This document shows, piece after piece, positions 8,751 to 17,508 of a stretch of DNA of 64,000 nucleotides. The position numbers and the translations under genes were made by a program. The notes under the pieces were generated by a model. That model was not told the origin of the DNA, did not search any database, and saw nothing but the letters and a program-made list of their open reading frames with translations. Numbering within the stretch: the first letter of the stretch is position 1; the number at the start of each line of letters is the position of its first letter. This DNA is from Planctomycetota bacterium (GTDB lineage Bacteria > Planctomycetota > UBA1135 > GCA-002686595). The DNA lies in the NCBI GenBank assembly GCA_016712565.1, contig JADJQU010000005.1, positions 62,001 through 126,000 of the forward strand, written 5' to 3'.

Positions 8751-10247
8751 TCAGAGTCCCGCGAACTTCTTGATCTCGGACTCGTGCTTGGCGAGCGCTT
8801 TTTGCAGCGCGACGGCCGCGGCCGCGCACTCGTCCTTCTTGCCGGACTTGAGGGCGCCGCGGAACTCGTCCAGGGCACGGCCCACGTCACGGTTCCCTTC
8901 GGCGCCGTCCAATAGGAAGGAGACCAGGAGGCCCGCTTCGTTGTAGAGCCGGGCGGAGGCGGGAATGTCGGTCAGGGAGAGCGGGAAGGCGAACACCTCA
9001 TCGAGCTTGCGCAGGCCTCCCGCCTTCTTCAGCTCCGCGAACGCGAAGGCGCGGATCGCCCAGGGATCGGCGCCCTCGGCGGCCTCGGGATCCTTCAGGA
9101 ATCGCTCGGCATAAGCGGCGGCGCCGTAGCGCAACCAGCGCGGGATCTTCTTCTCGGCCCAGAAGTCCGTGGCGTAGGCCGCCAGGTCGCCGCCCGGGGC
9201 GGCACTGCGGGCACCCACGGCGCGCCAGGAGGGATCGATGGCGTCGATGAAGCTCTGAGCCGCGGCCCAGCGCACCCAGTAGGGGCCCCAGACCGCCAGC
9301 TTGGGATCCTGTCGATCCCAGTAGCTGACGCCGCAGCCCAAATACTGGGGCGCCGCTGCCCGGTCGAAGAAGGCGTCGGAGAAGTAGGCACCGTGGAGGG
9401 ACGAGAATCCCTCGCTCTCGCCCAGGAGCCCACTGCTCGCGGCCTGGTTGTATTGCTCCAGGTTGCGCAGCACGAAGAAGTGGGGCTTCCGCGCGGGCTC
9501 GATGCCGAACAGCCGCACCAGGTCCGGGTAGGTCTTCTCCGCGTGCCAGCGCGCCAGGTTGGCGCCGTCCCAGTCGCAGGTGGCCCAGGTCTCGAAGCGT
9601 TCGCCGGAGAGTTCCCAGCTCTGCTCGACCTTCGAGTGAAAGGCGTTGGCCTGGGCCAGGTCGACCCACTCCTCGCCGCACTTCCATTGCAGCGCGGCCC
9701 ACTTCGGCACGTCCGCGGGGGCGATCCAGCTGTTGTCGTCGGGTCGGAACTGGTAGCCGGCGGCCTTCCATTCGGCGATCTGCTTTTCTCGCGCCAGCAG
9801 GGCGGGATTGGCCCAGACGCCCTTGTCGTCCTTGGTCCAGCCCAGGTTCAGGAAGGGCAGGTCCGCCTCGGGCACCCATTGGTCCTTGAAGCGCGCCAGG
9901 CCCTTCTGCTTCATGCGCGCGGCCTCCTCGCGCTTGTACTTCGACAACTCGGCGAAGCTCTCGAACCACTTGCCGTCGTACTGCTGGTGGCGCAGGCCCT
10001 TGCGCGCGGTCTCGTTGTTGGCGTCCAGCGTAAGGATCTTCTTGTAGACCTTCTTGGCGCCGTCCTCCTGGCCCGCGGCCACGCAGGCCGCGGCGAGCTC
10101 CAGCAATTTGGCCACGTCCTTGCCCGCCGCGGTGATCTTGGCCTCCAGGGCGGGATCCTCGGCGGGCGCCTGGGTCAGGCTTGCGGCCGGGACGGTCTCT
10201 GCGGGCGATGAAACGGGGAGGAAGGTGAGAAAAAGCGCGGCGATCAT
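8751..10247 (-). CDS. exported protein of unknown family
   Basis: A 498-residue protein with a clear signal peptide (M-I-A-A-L-F-L-T-F-L start, cleavable near residue 18-25). Residues about 40-90 look like a TPR-type helical hairpin (A-C-V-A-A-G-Q-E-D-G-A-K-K-V-Y-K-K). Two short modules with the pattern G-x-W/G-Y-x-F and D-x-x-W follow (about 100-180). The remainder (about 200-480) is an alpha-rich domain with W-A-A-A-Q-S-F and A-A-Y-A-E-R-F segments that resembles the large planctomycete-type peptidase-like hypothetical proteins, but I see no HExxH or other catalytic motif. The start is set by the signal peptide; the frame stays open far upstream through the insertion element, but that part is not coding. 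A TAGACT hexamer lies about 60 bp upstream of the start. Confidence 0.75.
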   Translation of the reverse strand: MIAALFLTFLPVSSPAETVPAASLTQAPAEDPALEAKITAAGKDVAKLLELAAACVAAGQEDGAKKVYKKILTLDANNETARKGLRHQQYDGKWFESFAELSKYKREEAARMKQKGLARFKDQWVPEADLPFLNLGWTKDDKGVWANPALLAREKQIAEWKAAGYQFRPDDNSWIAPADVPKWAALQWKCGEEWVDLAQANAFHSKVEQSWELSGERFETWATCDWDGANLARWHAEKTYPDLVRLFGIEPARKPHFFVLRNLEQYNQAASSGLLGESEGFSSLHGAYFSDAFFDRAAAPQYLGCGVSYWDRQDPKLAVWGPYWVRWAAAQSFIDAIDPSWRAVGARSAAPGGDLAAYATDFWAEKKIPRWLRYGAAAYAERFLKDPEAAEGADPWAIRAFAFAELKKAGGLRKLDEVFAFPLSLTDIPASARLYNEAGLLVSFLLDGAEGNRDVGRALDEFRGALKSGKKDECAAAAVALQKALAKHESEIKKFAGL

Positions 10248-10389
10248 GGCGTGGCTTGGACTCCCGGTCAGTGGGAAGGGGACTGCCTGAGGTGGGCGCG
10301 CAGAGTCTAGCACCCGAGTCTCGCCCAGCCGCTGCTCCGCGCCTCCGCGGCCTGCCCCCGCGGGCGATCCCCGAGTAAGGAGCACGTTG

Positions 10390-10413
10390 GATACTGCCCC
10401 GCATGGCTGCGGA
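10390..10413 (+). repeat. left terminal inverted repeat of the insertion sequence
   Basis: 24 bases beginning gatactgccccg; the exact reverse complement is at 11591-11614. Homology stops immediately on both sides of the 24 bases. Confidence 0.95.
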
Positions 10414-10490
10414 AAAACCGGGTCAGGCCGCCACCGGCAAGCACTTGGGTCGGTCGCCCCAGGGTCCCCTGACCCCGAGGTGCCCTGCCG

Positions 10491-11520
10491 ATGCCGATTC
10501 GCCCCGCCTGCTGCCCGTTTTCCGACTGCCCCTCCCGTGCTGGAGCGCCCTTCGAGTACCGGCTCGACGGCCACTACGAGCGCGGCGTGGGACGTCGCTC
10601 GATCCAGCGCTTCGAGTGCCTCGCCTGCCGGCGCGGATTCTCGGAGCAGACCCTGCGCGTGGACTACCGCCTCAAGCGGCCCGAGCTGTTGCCTCGGTTC
10701 TTCCACGACCGCGTCTCCAAGGTCACGCACCGCCAATCGGCCCGGATTCACGCCTGTTCCCGTTCGACCGAGGAGCGCCACTTCGGGCGTCTGCGCGAGC
10801 ACTGCAAGGCCTTTCACGACAAGCAGATGGCCTCGATGGCTGCCCGCGGCGGGCCTCGGCGAGGTCTTCCTCTTCGACGAGCAGGAGACCTTCGAGCACA
10901 GCCGGCTCAAGAAGCCGGTCACCGTGCCCGTGCTGATCGAGCGCCACAGCGGCTTCGTGTTCGACTGCCGGGTGGGAGCCCTGGCCCGCGGGGCAAGAAA
11001 CGAGGCCGGCGAGCGGCCGGGGACGGGGCGAAACCGCAGGTTTCCGCGGCGGCGGCCCCCACGGCGGGAGCCGAGCCCCAGTCCGCCGTCCAGGCTCAGG
11101 TGCCCCCGGCGCCCGAGCCCCCGCCCGCCCCCAAGCCCGAGCCGCGGCGGCGCAGCGAGTCCAGGGCCAAGGTCAAGGAGGCCTTCGAGCGCCTGCGCGA
11201 GTGCAGCCCCAAGGACAAGCCGATCACCGTGCTCACCGATATGAAGAAGACCTACGGGGTCCTGCTGCGCAGGCTCTTTGGTGAGCGCTGCAGGCATCTG
11301 CGCACGATCTCGACCCTCAAGCGCGACACCAGAAACCCGCTCTGGCACATCAACCACACGCTCGCGCGCACCCGGGATGGCGTGTCGCGCCTGGTGCGCA
11401 GGAGCTGGGCGGCCTCCAAGCTCCGCCAACGGCTCGAAGGCCATCTCTTCCTTTGGACCTGCTACCGCAACTACGTGCGCGGCAAGACCAACCACGAACC
11501 TAGAACCACCCCGCCATGGC
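10491..11520 (+). pseudogene. frame-disrupted DDE-type transposase
   Basis: The N-terminus has a zinc-ribbon (C-C-P-F-S-D-C-P then C-L-A-C-R-R-G-F) as in IS1/IS1595-type transposases. From about 10853 to 10992 the recognisable sequence (L-F-D-E-Q-E-T-F, likely with the first catalytic Asp, and L-I-E-R-H-S-G-F) is in a different frame. It then returns to the first frame for the Pro-rich linker, T-V-L-T-D-M-K-K-T-Y (second Asp) and the I-N-H-T-L-A-R-T-R-D-G-V-S-R-L-V-R-R-S-W tail. The shifts fit one extra base in a GGG run near 10852 and one missing base in a GGGG run near 10991. No stop occurs in the main frame before the right end, so the 3' limit is approximate. Either a dead copy or two sequence errors. 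Confidence 0.75.
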
Positions 11521-11590
11521 CCTCGGGCTCCAGCCGCTGCCCTGGTCCGTGCCCGCCCTGCTCGAGCTGCGGGTGTTTCCAGGTAGCTGA

Positions 11591-11614
11591 TCCGCAGCCA
11601 TGCGGGGCAGTATC
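11591..11614 (-). repeat. right terminal inverted repeat of the insertion sequence
   Basis: Exact reverse complement of the left end at 10390-10413. Two bases outside it is the stop codon of the leftward M28 peptidase gene (11617-11619). Confidence 0.95.
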
Positions 11615-11616
11615 GC

Positions 11617-13170
11617 TCAGTGCTCGTGCAGAGGATCCACGGGCCGCGGCAGCCGGGCCAGGGGCCGTTCCGCGTCGGCCACGGCGAAGCACAGGGCCGC
11701 GACGCACAGGGCACCGAGCTCCAACTCCCGCGGGTGCACGGTCGAGAGGGTGTCCGCCATGGAGTGGTGCAGGTCGAAGTAGCGCGCCGCGTCGGGCACG
11801 AAGCCCACCGTGGGCACGCCCAACTCCTGCAGCGGTCCAAGGTCGGCGCCGGCGTTGGCCGACGCGCGCACGAAGCCGATGCCGTAGGGCTCGAGCCCCT
11901 CGGCCATGGCGGACAGAGCCCGCAGCGCCTCGTCGCTCACGCAGCAGTCGAAGCCGCGGGGAGCGAAACCGCCGCGGTCGCTCTCCAGGGCCAGCACGTG
12001 ACGGTCCATCTCGGCCCGGTGCGCATCCCGGTAGGCGAGGGCTCCGCGCAGGCCGTTCTCCTCGTTCATCCACAGCACGACGCGCAGCGTGCGCCGGGGC
12101 TTCCACCCCAGGGTGCGGATCAGGCGCACGGCCTCTAGCGCGTGCACGCATCCCGCGCCGTCGTCGTGGGCGCCTTCACCCACGTCCCAGGCGTCGAGGT
12201 GGCCGCCGAGCACCACGATTTCCTCGGGACGCTCGCGGCCGACGATCTCGCCCACCACGTTGGCGGAGGGGACGTCCGGGAGCCAGCGGCAGTCCAACTC
12301 CAGGCGCGCGCGCACCACCGCGCCCGAGGCGAGGCGGCGGGCCAGTCGTTCCGCGCCCAGGGTGCTCACCGCCACCGCGGGCACGCTCACGCCCTCCACG
12401 TAGCGCATGGAACCCGTGTGCGGGTGATCGTCCAGGGCCAAGGTCATGGAGCGCACGATGGCGAAGGCCGCGCCCACCTCGGAGGCCACCAGGGGGCCGA
12501 CGCCGCGCTGGTCCACCGCCCCGCCGTAGGCCGCGAACGGGTTCGGGGCCGCGGGATCCATGGGCCGAGCGAAGAAGATCGCCTTGCCCCGGGCGCGCTC
12601 GCCCAGACCCCGGAGTTCGTCGAGGCTGTTCACCATCAGGACCTCGGCTTCGAGGCCGCCCGGGGCCGTCGGCGGACTGCCGCCCAGGGCCAGAATCGAA
12701 AGCTCCGTGACCTCGCCCGAGGGATCGGACTCGCCGGGCGGCAGGGAGAGCCGCGCCACGCTTCCGCGCTCCCAGTGGGGGACGAGGCAGGGCTCGCGGC
12801 GCACGTTTTCCAGGCCGAGGGCGTGCATGGTGGACTCGGCCCAGAGCACGGCCGCCTCGGCGCCGGAGGATCCGGACAGTCGCCGGGGCGCCGCGGCGCA
12901 CAGGGACGCCAACAGGGCCGGCGCGCCGGGCCGCGTCAGCGCCTCGCGGGCCAGGAGTTCCAGATCGCCAGACCCGGATCGCGCGGCAGGGGGCAGCGCC
13001 GGGTCCGCGGTCAAGGCGTTCGAGGTGCGGCCCGGCCGCGTGGGAAGCCCGTCAGCGGGGCCGGCGTGCGGCGGGCCGTCGGCGGCCTTGGTGCTCGCGG
13101 GGGCGCCGCAGGCGGTCGCGAACAGGAGGACGACCAGAAGCGAGAGCGTCAGGGGGCGGTGGTGGTGCAT
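11617..13170 (-). CDS. M28 family metallopeptidase lipoprotein
   Basis: A 517-residue exported peptidase of the M28 (carboxypeptidase Q/aminopeptidase-like) family. Zinc ligands are recognisable in G-G-H-L-D-A-W-D, H-D-D-G-A-G-C, N-E-E-N-G and E-S-D-R-G-G, with a late His in D-L-H-H-S-M-A-D-T. The N-terminus (from the ATG at 13170) is M-H-H-H-R-P-L followed by a hydrophobic run ending A-T-A-C-G, a lipobox, so I prefer this start to the longer frame. A protease-associated-like insert may occupy about 130-260. It probably trims peptides outside the cytoplasm. The stop is adjacent to the insertion element. It is divergent from the membrane-protein gene at 13310. Confidence 0.9.
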   Translation of the reverse strand: MHHHRPLTLSLLVVLLFATACGAPASTKAADGPPHAGPADGLPTRPGRTSNALTADPALPPAARSGSGDLELLAREALTRPGAPALLASLCAAAPRRLSGSSGAEAAVLWAESTMHALGLENVRREPCLVPHWERGSVARLSLPPGESDPSGEVTELSILALGGSPPTAPGGLEAEVLMVNSLDELRGLGERARGKAIFFARPMDPAAPNPFAAYGGAVDQRGVGPLVASEVGAAFAIVRSMTLALDDHPHTGSMRYVEGVSVPAVAVSTLGAERLARRLASGAVVRARLELDCRWLPDVPSANVVGEIVGRERPEEIVVLGGHLDAWDVGEGAHDDGAGCVHALEAVRLIRTLGWKPRRTLRVVLWMNEENGLRGALAYRDAHRAEMDRHVLALESDRGGFAPRGFDCCVSDEALRALSAMAEGLEPYGIGFVRASANAGADLGPLQELGVPTVGFVPDAARYFDLHHSMADTLSTVHPRELELGALCVAALCFAVADAERPLARLPRPVDPLHEH

Positions 13171-13309
13171 GGGGGGACTCGGGGAGGGGCAGAGCTTCGC
13201 AGATCGCACCGCGGCGCGCACCTCCGGGGTCATTCCGGCCGAGCCGGACCTTCGAACACGGCTCGGCCGCCTTTGCTATTCGCCCCGCGCGGCGTTGCAC
13301 TGGGGAGCC

Positions 13310-15088
13310 GTGTCCTCCGCTTCTCCCCAGGGCCGCTGGAGTTCCAGGACCGCCCTCCTCGGCACGCTGCTGCTCGCCCTGGCCGTCCACGGGCCCTGCC
13401 TGTTCGCCGGCTTCATGGCCGACGACTTCGGCCAGCAAGGCGTGCTCGCGGGCCGCGCGGAGTCGTCGCACTGGACGCGCTGGAACCTCTACGACTTCGG
13501 GTCCTACGCGGACCTCGGCGCGGCCGAGGAGTCCGCGGGCGCCTTCCCCTGGTGGGTCGATGGCGACTGGCGCGTGCGGTTCCTGCGCCCGCTCAGCAGC
13601 GCGTCCCTGGCCCTGGACCATGGGTTGTTCGGTGCCAACGCCCTGGCGGGGCATGCCTCCAGTCTGGCGCTCTTCGGCCTCCTGCTGTGGGCGGCGGCGC
13701 GCCTGTTCCGGCGGCTCGGGATCCCACCGGGAGTGTGCCTGACGGCGCTCCTGGTGCTCTCCTTCGACGGCGGCTCCCTGATCCCCGTGGGTTGGATCGC
13801 CAACCGCAACTCGCTCCTCGAGGGGCTGTTCGCCGTGCTGGCCTGCCACGGGGCCCTGGCGGCCCGCGAGAGCGGATCCCGGGTTCAGGCCCTGGGCGCG
13901 CTGGCGCTCGCTTCCCTGGCCGTGGCCGCCAAGGAATCGGGCCTGCACGTGATGCTCCTTTTGTGCTGGCTGTTCTGGCGCGCCGAGGTGCCCGGCGGCG
14001 GCCCCGCCACCAGGTTCCCGCGCCTCGCCATGGCCGCCGCCGTGATCGGCGTGGGCTACGTGGCGGCCTATGGGGCCCTGGGCTACGGATCCAACGCCCT
14101 GTTCTACCCCGTGCCGTGGAGCGCCCCCGGGCCGTTCCTCGTGCACGCTCTGCAGACCTTGAGCTCTGCGCCCCTGGCGGCCCTGTCGCCGTTCTCGGCC
14201 GACCTGATCGTCCTCCTGCCCGACCGCGCGCCCGCGCTGTTGGCCGTGGCGCTGGCGCTGGGACTGCCCGCGGCGCTGTGCATCGGTCGCGTGCTGCGGG
14301 GCGAGCCCGCGGCCGGGCTGCTTTTCCTCTGGGGATTGGCGGCCCTGCTGCCCCAGGCGGGCGCGCCGCCCTCGGACCGTTTGATGTTCACGGCCATGAT
14401 CCCCTGGTCGTGCGTGATCGCGCTGTTTCTCGCCCGGAGCCTCCGTCCGCCGAAGGACTCCCTTCCGCCCAGGCACGTGCGGGTGCTCGGCCTGCTGGTG
14501 GGCCTCGGCGCCGTGGCGATCTCAGGACCCCTGCTCGTCCTCCTGGGGGCCGGCTTCGCGCGCGGCTCGCGGGACCTCGCGCGCGCGGTGGTCGAGGCCG
14601 ACGTCGGGTCCAGAACCCTGGGGCCGCGCGACGTTTTCCTGCTGCAGGCCTCGCCCAGTTCCATGATCGCCCTGAATCCCATGGCCGTCTGGCGCTTCCA
14701 TGGGGGAGACCCCGCGGTGCGGATCCACGCGCTGCAGGCCGGCCAACGGGCACTTTCCTGGCGGCGCACGGGCAAGCACAGCCTCGTCTTCGAGAGCCGG
14801 GAGGCTCCCTTCCTCGGCAGTCCGTTCGAAAAGGTCTTCCTGACCCGCCCGGCGGGAGAGGCTGCCCGAGGCGGACGCCGGTGGGAGCGCGCGGGGTTCC
14901 GCGTGGACGCCAGCGCCGACGATCGAGGCCGCATCGGATCCCTGCACCTCGAATTGGAGAGTTCCGCCGACGACCCGCGCTGGCGCTTTCTCGTCTGGCA
15001 GGACGGTCGCCTGACCCACCTGCCCCCGCCGGCGGTCGGCGACTCCCTCGAATTGTCCCGTGGGTTCAAGGATCCCCTGCTTCCTTGA
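13310..15088 (+). CDS. polytopic membrane protein, glycosyltransferase-39-like
   Basis: About 592 residues with roughly ten hydrophobic helices spread over the first 430 residues, then a soluble C-terminal ~150 residues. The first loop after helix 1 contains F-M-A-D-D-F-G (about 35-41), the acidic pair typical of GT-C/ArnT/PMT-type membrane glycosyltransferases; H-W-T-R-W-N-L and R-F-L-R-P-L-S follow, as seen in the O-mannosyltransferase-like hypothetical proteins of Planctomycetota. It would use a lipid-linked sugar donor, but this is inference. The GTG at 13310 is preceded by GGGGAG; TTG at 13295 is an alternative. The 3' end is 14 bp before the RluA gene. Confidence 0.72.
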   Translation: MSSASPQGRWSSRTALLGTLLLALAVHGPCLFAGFMADDFGQQGVLAGRAESSHWTRWNLYDFGSYADLGAAEESAGAFPWWVDGDWRVRFLRPLSSASLALDHGLFGANALAGHASSLALFGLLLWAAARLFRRLGIPPGVCLTALLVLSFDGGSLIPVGWIANRNSLLEGLFAVLACHGALAARESGSRVQALGALALASLAVAAKESGLHVMLLLCWLFWRAEVPGGGPATRFPRLAMAAAVIGVGYVAAYGALGYGSNALFYPVPWSAPGPFLVHALQTLSSAPLAALSPFSADLIVLLPDRAPALLAVALALGLPAALCIGRVLRGEPAAGLLFLWGLAALLPQAGAPPSDRLMFTAMIPWSCVIALFLARSLRPPKDSLPPRHVRVLGLLVGLGAVAISGPLLVLLGAGFARGSRDLARAVVEADVGSRTLGPRDVFLLQASPSSMIALNPMAVWRFHGGDPAVRIHALQAGQRALSWRRTGKHSLVFESREAPFLGSPFEKVFLTRPAGEAARGGRRWERAGFRVDASADDRGRIGSLHLELESSADDPRWRFLVWQDGRLTHLPPPAVGDSLELSRGFKDPLLP

Positions 15089-15090
15089 GG

Positions 15091-15096
15091 TAGGTT
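15091..15096 (+). promoter_or_regulatory. candidate -10 element for the RluA-type gene
   Basis: TAGGTT, six bases before GTG 15103; no Shine-Dalgarno at this start. Confidence 0.55.
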
Positions 15097-15102
15097 CTCC
15101 AC

Positions 15103-15786
15103 GTGCCCTCGCCGATCGAGATCGTCCACGGGGACGAGGAGTTGCTCGTGGTCCACAAGCCCGCCGGACTGCTCTCCGTGTCGGGCGACGGACCCTCCCT
15201 GGAGTCGCGGCTGGCCGAGCAGGGGGTCGAGGCGAGGGCCGTGCACCGCCTGGACCGTGACGTGTCGGGCTGCGTCTTGTGCGCCCGCACCCAGGCCATG
15301 CGCGCCCGCCTGGAGGATCTGTTCCGCGAGCGCGCCCTGACGAAGACCTACTGGGCCCTGGTTTCCGGCAGCGGGCTCGCGGACGCGGGGGAGTGGAAGT
15401 ATCCCCTGTTGCAGGAGCGCGGGCAGGCCCGGGTGTCCGCGCGGGGCCTCCCCTCGTGGACGCGCTTTCGCGTGCTCGAGCGCTTTGCCGAGGCCACGGA
15501 ATTGGAAATCGACCTGATCACGGGTCGCTACAACCAGATTCGCGTGCACGCCGCCCACGCGGGCCACGCCCTGATCGGCGAGCGCAAGTACGCCCAGGGC
15601 AAGCAGGATCCGTTGCGGGCCAAGCGTCTGGCCCTGCACGCCTGGCGGCTCGAATTCACGCACCCCACGAGCGGCGAGCGCGTGCGCGCGGAATGCGCCC
15701 TGCCTCCGGAGTTGACGGCCCTCAGGGCCGCGGCCCGCGGCGGTCAGCGAGCCAAGAAGCCGCCCTTCACCAGTCCCGGCTCGTAG
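15103..15786 (+). CDS. RluA-family RNA pseudouridine synthase
   Basis: A 227-residue cytoplasmic pseudouridine synthase without an S4 domain. It has the RluA signature H-R-L-D-R-D-V-S-G (catalytic Asp in the R-L-D triplet, about residue 49), A-L-T-K-T-Y-W-A-L-V, and the substrate-binding G-R-Y-N-Q-I-R-V-H-A with G-H-A-L-I-G-E-R-K-Y. Canonical members read G-R-T-H-Q-I-R-V-H, so Y-N replaces T-H. The RNA target (rRNA or tRNA position) cannot be told from sequence. The start is GTG with a TAGGTT hexamer six bases upstream, a leaderless arrangement. Its 3' end overlaps the convergent PPK2 gene by 43 bp. Confidence 0.92.
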   Translation: MPSPIEIVHGDEELLVVHKPAGLLSVSGDGPSLESRLAEQGVEARAVHRLDRDVSGCVLCARTQAMRARLEDLFRERALTKTYWALVSGSGLADAGEWKYPLLQERGQARVSARGLPSWTRFRVLERFAEATELEIDLITGRYNQIRVHAAHAGHALIGERKYAQGKQDPLRAKRLALHAWRLEFTHPTSGERVRAECALPPELTALRAAARGGQRAKKPPFTSPGS

Positions 15787-16592
15787 TCGCGCGCCACGCG
15801 CGGGTCGGCGGTCAGCAGCTCGGCGGACTTGCGCCGTCGGCCGGCGCGGACGCCCTGGCCCTTGCCTGCGTACTCGAGCTTGGACAAGAGGTGGCGGATC
15901 ACCTCCAGGCGCGCCAGCTTCTTCACGTCGGCGCGCACCACGGTCCAGGGCGCGTGCTCCGTGTGCGTGCGCTCCAGCATCTCGTCGCGGGCGCGGGTGT
16001 AGTCGTCGAAGCGCTTCAGGGCCACCGCGTCGATGGGGGAGATCTTCCACTGCCTGAGCGGATCCTCGCGGCGCGCCTTGAGGCGCTTCGCCTGCTCGGT
16101 GCGGGTGATGTCGAGGTAGTACTTGAACAGCACGATGCCCGAATCCACCAGCAGGCGCTCGAACACCGGCGCCGCCTGCAGGAAGCGCTGCACCTCCAGC
16201 TCCTCGGCGAAGCCCATCACGCGCTCGACGCCGGCGCGGTTGTACCAGCTGCGGTTGAACAGCACGAACTCGTCGGCGGCGGGCAGGTGGGCCACGTAGC
16301 GCTGGAAGTACCAGGAACTCCGGTCGCGGTCCGTGGGCTTCCCCAGGGCCACGACGCGGGTCTCCCGTGGCGAAAGGTGCAGGGTCATGGTGCGGATCAG
16401 TCCGTCCTTGCCCGCCGCGTCGCGGCCCTCGAGCACCACCACGATGCGCCTGTCCGTCCTGATGTTGTGGCGCTGCAGGGCCACCAGCTCCAGCATCAGC
16501 CCGTGGAGCTGCTCCTCGTAATCGCCGTTGTGCAATTCGTCGAGTTCGAGCTTCCGGGCCTGGTCCTGACGCCGCTTGTGTTGCTTGGCCAT
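15744..16592 (-). CDS. ppk2: polyphosphate kinase 2 family protein
   Basis: A 282-residue single-domain PPK2, which transfers phosphate between polyphosphate and nucleoside phosphates in the cytoplasm. Walker A is G-R-D-A-A-G-K at 56-62; the lid/Walker B region reads V-L-F-N-R-S-W-Y-N-R-A-G-V-E (110-123) and K-Y-Y-L-D-I-T follows. The normally conserved Asp of F-D-R-S-W is Asn113 here (codon AAC), which may lower activity. Length and full C-terminal helices fit class I. The ATG at 16592 has TATGCT eight bases upstream and no Shine-Dalgarno. The last 43 bp overlap the convergent RluA gene. A divergent exported protein starts 88 bp away. Confidence 0.93.
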   Translation of the reverse strand: MAKQHKRRQDQARKLELDELHNGDYEEQLHGLMLELVALQRHNIRTDRRIVVVLEGRDAAGKDGLIRTMTLHLSPRETRVVALGKPTDRDRSSWYFQRYVAHLPAADEFVLFNRSWYNRAGVERVMGFAEELEVQRFLQAAPVFERLLVDSGIVLFKYYLDITRTEQAKRLKARREDPLRQWKISPIDAVALKRFDDYTRARDEMLERTHTEHAPWTVVRADVKKLARLEVIRHLLSKLEYAGKGQGVRAGRRRKSAELLTADPRVARDYEPGLVKGGFLAR

Positions 16593-16600
16593 CGGGTGCG

Positions 16601-16606
16601 AGCATA
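16601..16606 (-). promoter_or_regulatory. candidate -10 element for ppk2
   Basis: TATGCT on the minus strand, eight bases before the ppk2 ATG. The context ggctatgctc is the same as at 22271-22281. Confidence 0.55.
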
Positions 16607-16679
16607 GCCGTCGCGCGCGCCCCGGGGAGTGGTTCCACGGGCCGCGCCGAGAGTCCCCACGACAACCCCCGCAGGATCC

Positions 16680-17501
16680 ATGATCGCCACCTTCCTCGGC
16701 ACGAGCCTTCTTCGCCCCGCAGCCCTGGCGCTGCAGGCCCTCCTGACCCTGGGTTTCCATCTCCCGCCGTCCGCGGCCCAGGGCGAGGGGCCGGACCTGC
16801 GGGCGCGCTTCGAGGCCCTGGACGGAGATCCGCGGGACCCGCAGGCCGCCCTGGCCGTGGCGGAACTCTGGCGCGAGCACCCCGGCCTCACCCTGGGTGT
16901 GATCGACTCCTACCTGGAAGGCAGCCTGGCCAAGTTCGAGAAGCACGGCGTCGAGGCCCAGGCTGAAATCGCGGCCATGGAGGCCCGGGCCCTGCGCGGC
17001 GCCCAGGCCGCGGACCGGGCCTTCGGCACGTCGATTTTCGGCGACTACGCCTCGGCCTTCGCCTCCTGGAACCCCGAGGAGCAGGCGCGCTTCCGTCGCG
17101 GTCAGGCGCTCTATGGCGAGGCCAGCAAGGCCCTGAGGGCCAAGGACCCCAAGGGGGCGCTCGCCAAGGCCCGGGAATCCCTGGAACTGGCCCGTCCCCT
17201 GGGGGACTGGTGGGGCAGCGCCATGGCGCTGTCCGCCCTGGCCCGGGCCCACGGGGAGTTGGGGGAAGAGGCCCAGGCCCTGGACTTCGCCGCCCAGGCG
17301 CGGCTCCTGAACCACGGCCTGCGACTCCTGGAGGCGGAGCTCGCCGATCTCGAGCTCATGCTGCGCGCGGCGGAAGCCCTGGGGCGCCGCGAGCGCGCCG
17401 CGGAGGCCGCGCGCGCGGGCGCGAGCCTGGCGGAACAACTGAAGAACGCCGCCGCGGCCCAGGCCTTCGGCGAGGCCCAGAAGCGCCTGACGGCCAAGTG
17501 A
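16680..17501 (+). CDS. exported helical-repeat protein of unknown function
   Basis: A 273-residue protein with a signal peptide (hydrophobic to about residue 30, ending S-A-A-Q-G-E). The mature part is almost entirely alpha-helical and Ala/Glu-rich, with TPR-like units (L-A-V-A-E-L-W-R, A-L-Y-G-E-A-S-K-A-L, A-M-A-L-S-A-L-A-R-A-H-G-E-L-G-E-E-A-Q-A-L). I take it to be a periplasmic TPR-type scaffold; no enzyme motif is visible. The ATG at 16680 is chosen because the signal peptide begins there. The stop is eight bases from the convergent SNase-like gene. Confidence 0.7.
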   Translation: MIATFLGTSLLRPAALALQALLTLGFHLPPSAAQGEGPDLRARFEALDGDPRDPQAALAVAELWREHPGLTLGVIDSYLEGSLAKFEKHGVEAQAEIAAMEARALRGAQAADRAFGTSIFGDYASAFASWNPEEQARFRRGQALYGEASKALRAKDPKGALAKARESLELARPLGDWWGSAMALSALARAHGELGEEAQALDFAAQARLLNHGLRLLEAELADLELMLRAAEALGRRERAAEAARAGASLAEQLKNAAAAQAFGEAQKRLTAK

Positions 17502-17508
17502 AGCCCAG

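Larger units (their letters stand above)
10390..11614 (+). mobile_element. insertion sequence (about 1.2 kb) with perfect 24-bp terminal inverted repeats
   Basis: A 1225-bp element bounded by identical inverted repeats at 10390-10413 and 11591-11614 (all 24 bases match). Between them is one transposase-like gene in the + direction, broken across two frames. The right end lies two bases beyond the stop codon of the neighbouring M28 peptidase, so that gene is intact. I see no exact target duplication: the 8-mers next to the ends (gcacgttg and gctcagtg) agree at only 5 of 8 positions. The zinc-ribbon plus DDE-type layout is nearest to the IS1/IS1595 group by memory, not by search. Confidence 0.82.

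Noticed and set aside
10382..11622. An 8-bp target duplication around the insertion element
   Set aside because: The flanking 8-mers match at only 5 of 8 bases, which is not enough to claim a duplication.
8751..11840. A continuous minus-strand open frame spanning the exported protein and the insertion element
   Set aside because: Only the part below 10247 has a signal peptide and coding character; the upper part runs antisense through the transposase and both inverted repeats.
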